The translations under genes and the position numbers were made by a program. This document shows positions 62,245-64,000 of a stretch of DNA of 64,000 nt, in pieces; the stretch's first letter is position 1; each line of letters begins with the position of its first letter. The notes below the pieces were generated by a model that did not search any database, was not told where the DNA came from, and was given only the letters and a program-made list of their open reading frames with translations. Source of the DNA: an uncultured Parvularculaceae bacterium (lineage in GTDB: Bacteria; Pseudomonadota; Alphaproteobacteria; Caulobacterales; Parvularculaceae); assembly GCA_913055785.1 (NCBI GenBank), contig CAJXLJ010000002.1:62001-126000 (forward strand), in the 5' to 3' direction.

Positions 62245-62991
62245 TCATCCGATTTGCGTCATGGGACCGCGGCGCGGCGTTTTCTGCATGACAGTTTCGG
62301 GCGTCAAACGCAGGCCGATCTCCGCCGCCAGCTTGCGCCGTTCCGGCGCGGGCACGGTCAAGAGCGCATCCGACCATTTATTGGCGAGCGCGAGCGACGG
62401 CTCCGCTTCAGCGCGGGCCAGCCACGCGCATGTTTTTGGCCAGCGTTCCGCATCGGGCGCCCATTTCGTATAATACATATTGCGAAACATGGCTGCGATG
62501 GAAATGTCGGCGACGCCGAATACGCCGCCGAAAAACCCTTCCTCCGGAACAACGCTTTCAAGATAGTCCATGATCGGCGGAATATTGTTTGCAACGTTTT
62601 CCTTAAACGCCTCGACATCCGGTTCGGTTTTGAAAACAAAAGGCGCGACAATCATCGCCGCAAAACCCTTCCAGATAAACGCATCGCCGATATGGCTGTC
62701 GGAATATTCCTCCATCCACCGGACATGCGCGCGCATGGCGGGATCGCCCGGCAGGGACGGCGGCGACGGCCACGTCTCCTCGATATACTGAGCGATGACC
62801 GATGAATCGTTGAGCACCAGATCGCCGTCGATAAACACCGGCACCCGGCGCAATGGCGAAAGCTTCGAAAAGCGATCATCGCCGTAAAACGGCGTGATCG
62901 GGTCAACCTCGAATTCAACGCCCTTCAGGATCAGCAGCGTCAGTACCTTTTTGACGTAAGGAGAGATCGGCGAGCCGATGATCTGGATCAT
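62245..62991 (-). CDS. Glutathione S-transferase family protein
   Basis: 248 residues with an N-terminal thioredoxin-like domain (QIIGSPISPYVKKVLTLLIL; LRRVPVFIDGDLVLNDSSVI, which holds the cis-Pro and the ES-type Ser pair as DSS) and a helical C-terminal domain (GVFGVADISIAAMFRNMYYT). No Cys is seen at the usual catalytic position; Ser or Tyr may serve. The start overlaps the pdxJ stop in a TGATG arrangement. Confidence 0.9.
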   Translation of the reverse strand: MIQIIGSPISPYVKKVLTLLILKGVEFEVDPITPFYGDDRFSKLSPLRRVPVFIDGDLVLNDSSVIAQYIEETWPSPPSLPGDPAMRAHVRWMEEYSDSHIGDAFIWKGFAAMIVAPFVFKTEPDVEAFKENVANNIPPIMDYLESVVPEEGFFGGVFGVADISIAAMFRNMYYTKWAPDAERWPKTCAWLARAEAEPSLALANKWSDALLTVPAPERRKLAAEIGLRLTPETVMQKTPRRGPMTQIG

Positions 62992-63746
62992 CAGTAATGG
63001 CCCCCGGTGCGCGCATCCTGCATCAGGCGCTTCATTTCCTTAATGGCCTCGCCCAATCCCATGAACACCGCCTCGCCGACAAGAAAGTGGCCGATATTAA
63101 GCTCGACGATCTCCGGGATCGCGGCGACCGGCTGGACGTTCATGAACGTCAACCCGTGGCCCGCATGAACCTCCAGACCGAGCCCGTCAGCAATAGACGC
63201 CGCGGCCCTCACCTTTTCCAGTTCATGTTTGATCCGAGCCGGATCGGTCGCAAATGTCGCTTCGTAATAGGCGCCCGTGTGAATTTCGATCACGGGCGAG
63301 CCGGCGGATTTCGCCGCCTCGATCTGCTCGCGTTCAGGGTCGACAAACAGTGACGCGCGTATACCGGCGTCGGTCAGTTCGCGAACGAATGGCGCGATGA
63401 AATTATGCTGGCCGGCGACATCGAGCCCCCCTTCGGTGGTTCTTTCATTGCGATTTTCCGGCACGATGCAGCAGGCGTGCGGCGCAATTTCAGTCGCCAG
63501 TTTCAGCATCTCCGCCGTCGCCGCCATTTCGAAATTGAGCGGCAGGCCGATCTCGTCCTTCAGCCGGCGCATGTCGTCATCGCGGATATGGCGGCGATCC
63601 TCGCGCAGATGCGCGGTGACGCCGTCGGCGCCGCATGTGGCCGCAAGCTCGGCGGCGCGCACGGGATCGGGATGAACGCCGCCTCTCGCGTTACGGATCG
63701 TCGCCACATGGTCGATATTGACGCCGAGACGAATAGGTTTCGTCAT
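62991..63746 (-). CDS. pdxJ: Pyridoxine 5'-phosphate synthase
   Basis: 251 residues. GVNIDHVATIRNARGGVHPD, ADGVTAHLREDRRHIRDDDM and LGLEVHAGHGLTFMNVQPVA are strong PdxJ motifs. It condenses 1-deoxyxylulose 5-phosphate with 3-amino-2-oxopropyl phosphate to make vitamin B6. The start overlaps the pyrE stop by 4 bases (ATGA). Confidence 0.97.
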   Translation of the reverse strand: MTKPIRLGVNIDHVATIRNARGGVHPDPVRAAELAATCGADGVTAHLREDRRHIRDDDMRRLKDEIGLPLNFEMAATAEMLKLATEIAPHACCIVPENRNERTTEGGLDVAGQHNFIAPFVRELTDAGIRASLFVDPEREQIEAAKSAGSPVIEIHTGAYYEATFATDPARIKHELEKVRAAASIADGLGLEVHAGHGLTFMNVQPVAAIPEIVELNIGHFLVGEAVFMGLGEAIKEMKRLMQDARTGGHY

Positions 63747-64000
63747 TGACTGACGCCCCTGCTGCCGGGTTTCACCGCCGGGGTGTCTTTCAAATGCGCC
63801 GGCAGTTCATCAGCCGGCCAGGCGTCGACCTTCAGCTCGGCGAGTGGAATGACCGGCGCGCCGACTTGCGTCTCGCCAGCCGAGCGATCCACAAGACAGG
63901 CGAGCGCCAGGACCTCGCCGCCGGCTTTCCTGACGGCGTCTATCGCTTCGCGGGCGGAAAGCCCGGTCGAGACGATATCTTCAACGACGAGCACGCGCGT
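63743..64000 (-). CDS. pyrE: Orotate phosphoribosyltransferase, C-terminal part only
   Basis: The visible 85 codons begin at the window edge with TRVLVVEDIVSTGLSAREAI, the PRPP-binding loop of type I phosphoribosyltransferases, and run to the stop at 63743. The pairing with pdxJ-acpS-lepB in this order is common in alphaproteobacteria, which supports pyrE over other PRTases. The N-terminus lies beyond the window. It would convert orotate to orotidine monophosphate. Confidence 0.85.
   Translation of the reverse strand, partial: TRVLVVEDIVSTGLSAREAIDAVRKAGGEVLALACLVDRSAGETQVGAPVIPLAELKVDAWPADELPAHLKDTPAVKPGSRGVSQ

Noticed and set aside
1-64000. Search for CRISPR arrays, tRNA/rRNA genes, insertion sequences, prophage or attachment sites
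   Set aside because: No regularly spaced repeats, cloverleaf-like sequences, transposase or integrase motifs were noticed on either strand by eye; small RNAs could be missed.

Overview
The window is a stretch of alphaproteobacterial chromosome. The evidence is a flagellar regulon with FlaF, FlbT, a MotE-type protein and a DUF1217-type protein, several TTAA-N7-TTAA (CtrA-type) boxes in divergent flagellar promoters, and the housekeeping order pyrE-pdxJ-acpS-lepB-rnc-era-recO with parC nearby. The gene order of the flagellar block and its motA-linked large periplasmic protein resemble the CtrA-controlled flagellar clusters of Rhodobacterales, Parvularculales and Caulobacterales. I cannot place the organism more precisely from sequence alone. 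A large TonB receptor and a BCCT osmolyte carrier would suit an aquatic or marine lifestyle.

Layout. (1) 1-7355: a signalling and surface-polysaccharide module. A membrane sensor histidine kinase, cut by the window start, faces a rightward run of a single-domain response regulator, an Hpt-REC-REC phosphorelay protein, a TPR plus YaiO-type outer-membrane barrel, a membrane-anchored HEAT-repeat protein and a PgaC/BcsA-like family 2 glycosyltransferase. The last four genes overlap or nearly overlap and look like one operon. (2) 7445-14242, leftward: TonB-dependent receptor, a strong terminator hairpin, a TPR-sulfotransferase, a BCCT transporter coupled to it by a TGATG overlap, and a MarR regulator. 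(3) 14243-15546: an A+T-richer, gene-poor stretch with one small hypothetical gene. (4) 15547-48906: one continuous flagellar cluster of 33 genes arranged as divergent operons. It covers fliM, motB-flgE-flgK-flgL-flgI, fliF-fliH-fliN-fliP-fliG, fliL-orf-motE, motA-orf-flgF-flgG-flgA-flgH-fliL2, flgD, fliK, flgJ-flgN, flagellin-flaF-flbT-DUF1217, fliI, and flgB-flgC-fliE-fliQ-lytic transglycosylase-flhA-fliR-flhB-fliJ. (5) 48903-50543: an XRE regulator and a diguanylate cyclase whose upstream region holds a perfect CtrA-type box. (6) 50562-64000: housekeeping genes with two small accessory groups.

How the genes work together. The flagellar block carries most of the basal body, export gate, rotor, stator, rod, hook, hook-filament junction proteins and a single flagellin, plus the FlaF/FlbT pair that acts on flagellin expression and secretion. 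I see no fliD, fliS, fliO, flhF/flhG, flbD, rpoN or chemotaxis gene inside it. Four CtrA-like boxes sit in the fliM/motB, fliF/fliL, fliK/flgJ and XRE/diguanylate cyclase intergenic regions. This suggests that the motility genes and a c-di-GMP enzyme are timed by the same cell-cycle regulator, though that is inference. The left-hand polysaccharide module is a plausible sessile counterpart to the flagellum.

The most interesting unexplained items are the YaiO/HEAT/glycosyltransferase triad tied to an Hpt-REC-REC phosphorelay, the sulfotransferase-BCCT pair behind a TonB receptor, and the roughly 750-residue periplasmic protein coupled to motA.
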